A stretch of 5,976 nt of DNA from CALJIC01 sp039805565 (GTDB taxonomy: Bacteria > Chloroflexota > Chloroflexia > Chloroflexales > Roseiflexaceae): positions 1-5,976 of the forward strand of contig JBDLTZ010000014.1 in assembly GCA_039805565.1 (NCBI GenBank), in the 5' to 3' direction. The position numbers and the translations under genes were made by a program. Below are positions 5,621-5,976 of the stretch, in pieces; position 1 is the first letter of the stretch, and each line of letters opens with the position of its first letter. The notes under the pieces were generated by a model. It was given only the letters and a program-made list of their open reading frames with translations. It made no database searches and had not been told where the DNA came from.

Positions 5621-5638
5621 CGCTACGCGTCTGTAGCG
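5621..5638 (-). promoter_or_regulatory. Leader hairpin abutting the rhomboid ribosome binding site
   Basis: CGCTAC (5621-5626) and GTAGCG (5633-5638) form a perfect 6-bp stem with a 6-nt loop, ending exactly at the Shine-Dalgarno sequence. No T run follows, so a terminator for the upstream gene is unlikely. It may set the accessibility of the ribosome binding site. Confidence 0.4.
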
Positions 5639-5660
5639 CTCTACGGTCTACGGTTACGGA
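5634..5660. repeat. Short heptad repeat CTACGGT before the rhomboid gene
   Basis: CTACGGT occurs twice in tandem (5641-5647, 5648-5654), followed by a partial TACGG; GCTCTAC before it keeps the same 7-bp phase. This is the same period as the other gap repeats but a different unit. No convincing sigma-70 promoter was found around it; CATAGT at 5663-5668 on the minus strand is only a 4/6 match to a -10 box. Confidence 0.45.
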
Positions 5661-5694
5661 TAACTATGGACTCGTAAAGCAGGTTCTGTGCCGC

Positions 5695-5976
5695 TCAGGC
5701 GAGGGGGATGGCGTAGCAGACGGTCCCGCCGTCGCCGGGCCGGTGCTCGGTCCAGATGACGCCGCCGTGGAGCAGGAGCACCTGCGCCCCAACGTAGAGC
5801 CCGAGCCAGTGGTCAGCCTGGGGGGTGTCCCAGCCTCCGGTGGGGGTGTAGCTGTCGAACACCTGCTGGTCGATGAACTCCTCGCCGAGCCCGGGGTCAC
5901 GCACGCTCACGAGGGCGTAGGGGCCGGCGCCGATGGGGCCGCCGTAGGAGGTGCGGGGGAGCGCCACACCATCGAC
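5695..5976 (-). CDS. C-terminal part of a degenerate histidine-kinase-type ATPase domain protein (partial)
   Basis: The frame is open to the window edge, so the 5' part of the gene lies outside; 93 residues are visible. The end, LGLYVGAQVLLLHGGVIWTEHRPGDGGTVCYAIPLA read in parts, matches the last helix and strands of HATPase_c domains: LGLYVGAQ for the G2 box, LLLHGGVIW for the HGGxIW motif and GGTVCYAIPL for the final strand. Upstream, SVRDPGLGEEF sits where DxGxG (G1) is expected, and VFDSY matches the F-box. The glycines of the usual GTGLGL are replaced by DHWLGL, so nucleotide binding may be altered or lost. It could be a sensor kinase, an orphan regulatory ATPase-like protein or a divergent family. 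The internal GTG at 5967 is not a likely start because the fold would be truncated. Confidence 0.7.
   Translation of the reverse strand, partial: VDGVALPRTSYGGPIGAGPYALVSVRDPGLGEEFIDQQVFDSYTPTGGWDTPQADHWLGLYVGAQVLLLHGGVIWTEHRPGDGGTVCYAIPLA

Overview
The window is GC-rich (roughly two thirds G+C by eye) and bacterial. Its intergenic heptamer repeats, TATAAT-type -10 boxes and gene content suggest a Chloroflexota bacterium of the Roseiflexus/Chloroflexus kind. That placement is an inference from recalled resemblance, not a search, and I hold it with low to moderate confidence.

Layout. Positions 1-249 hold a C-rich minisatellite: five 29-bp cores spaced 45-47 bp apart, probably continuing off the left edge. 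A TATAAT box follows at 292-297. Next comes the only plus-strand gene (357-1433), a divergent isocitrate/isopropylmalate-type dehydrogenase whose active-site residues look isocitrate-like. It converges on four minus-strand genes plus a fifth that is cut by the right edge. In transcription order on the minus strand these are: the C-terminal end of a degenerate histidine-kinase-type ATPase domain (5976-5695, partial), a rhomboid intramembrane serine protease (5607-4915), galactokinase galK (4812-3649), an OmpR/PhoB-family response regulator (3565-2867) and its likely partner, a PAS-containing membrane-anchored histidine kinase (2772-1549).

How they fit together. The response regulator and kinase form a two-component pair of the PhoB/PhoR or WalR/WalK architecture. 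The kinase has one N-terminal membrane segment and no extracellular sensor. galK has its own extended -10 promoter with an inverted repeat at the expected start of transcription. It may read through into the regulator pair, because no separate promoter is visible in the 83-bp gap between them. No other Leloir-pathway gene (galT, galE, galM) is present, so the link between galactose use and the two-component pair is positional only.

The most unusual feature is in the gaps. Every gap downstream of position 1433 carries 7-bp-periodic sequence. The clearest case is a mirrored array before the response regulator: seven GYGCTGA heptads followed by three inverted ones. It gives a perfect 17-bp hairpin and runs right up to the start codon, with no Shine-Dalgarno sequence. 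Each gene also has an inverted repeat just upstream of its start. I see no RNA gene, CRISPR array, insertion sequence or prophage. I found no complete previously undescribed system; the non-coding architecture is the part worth following up.
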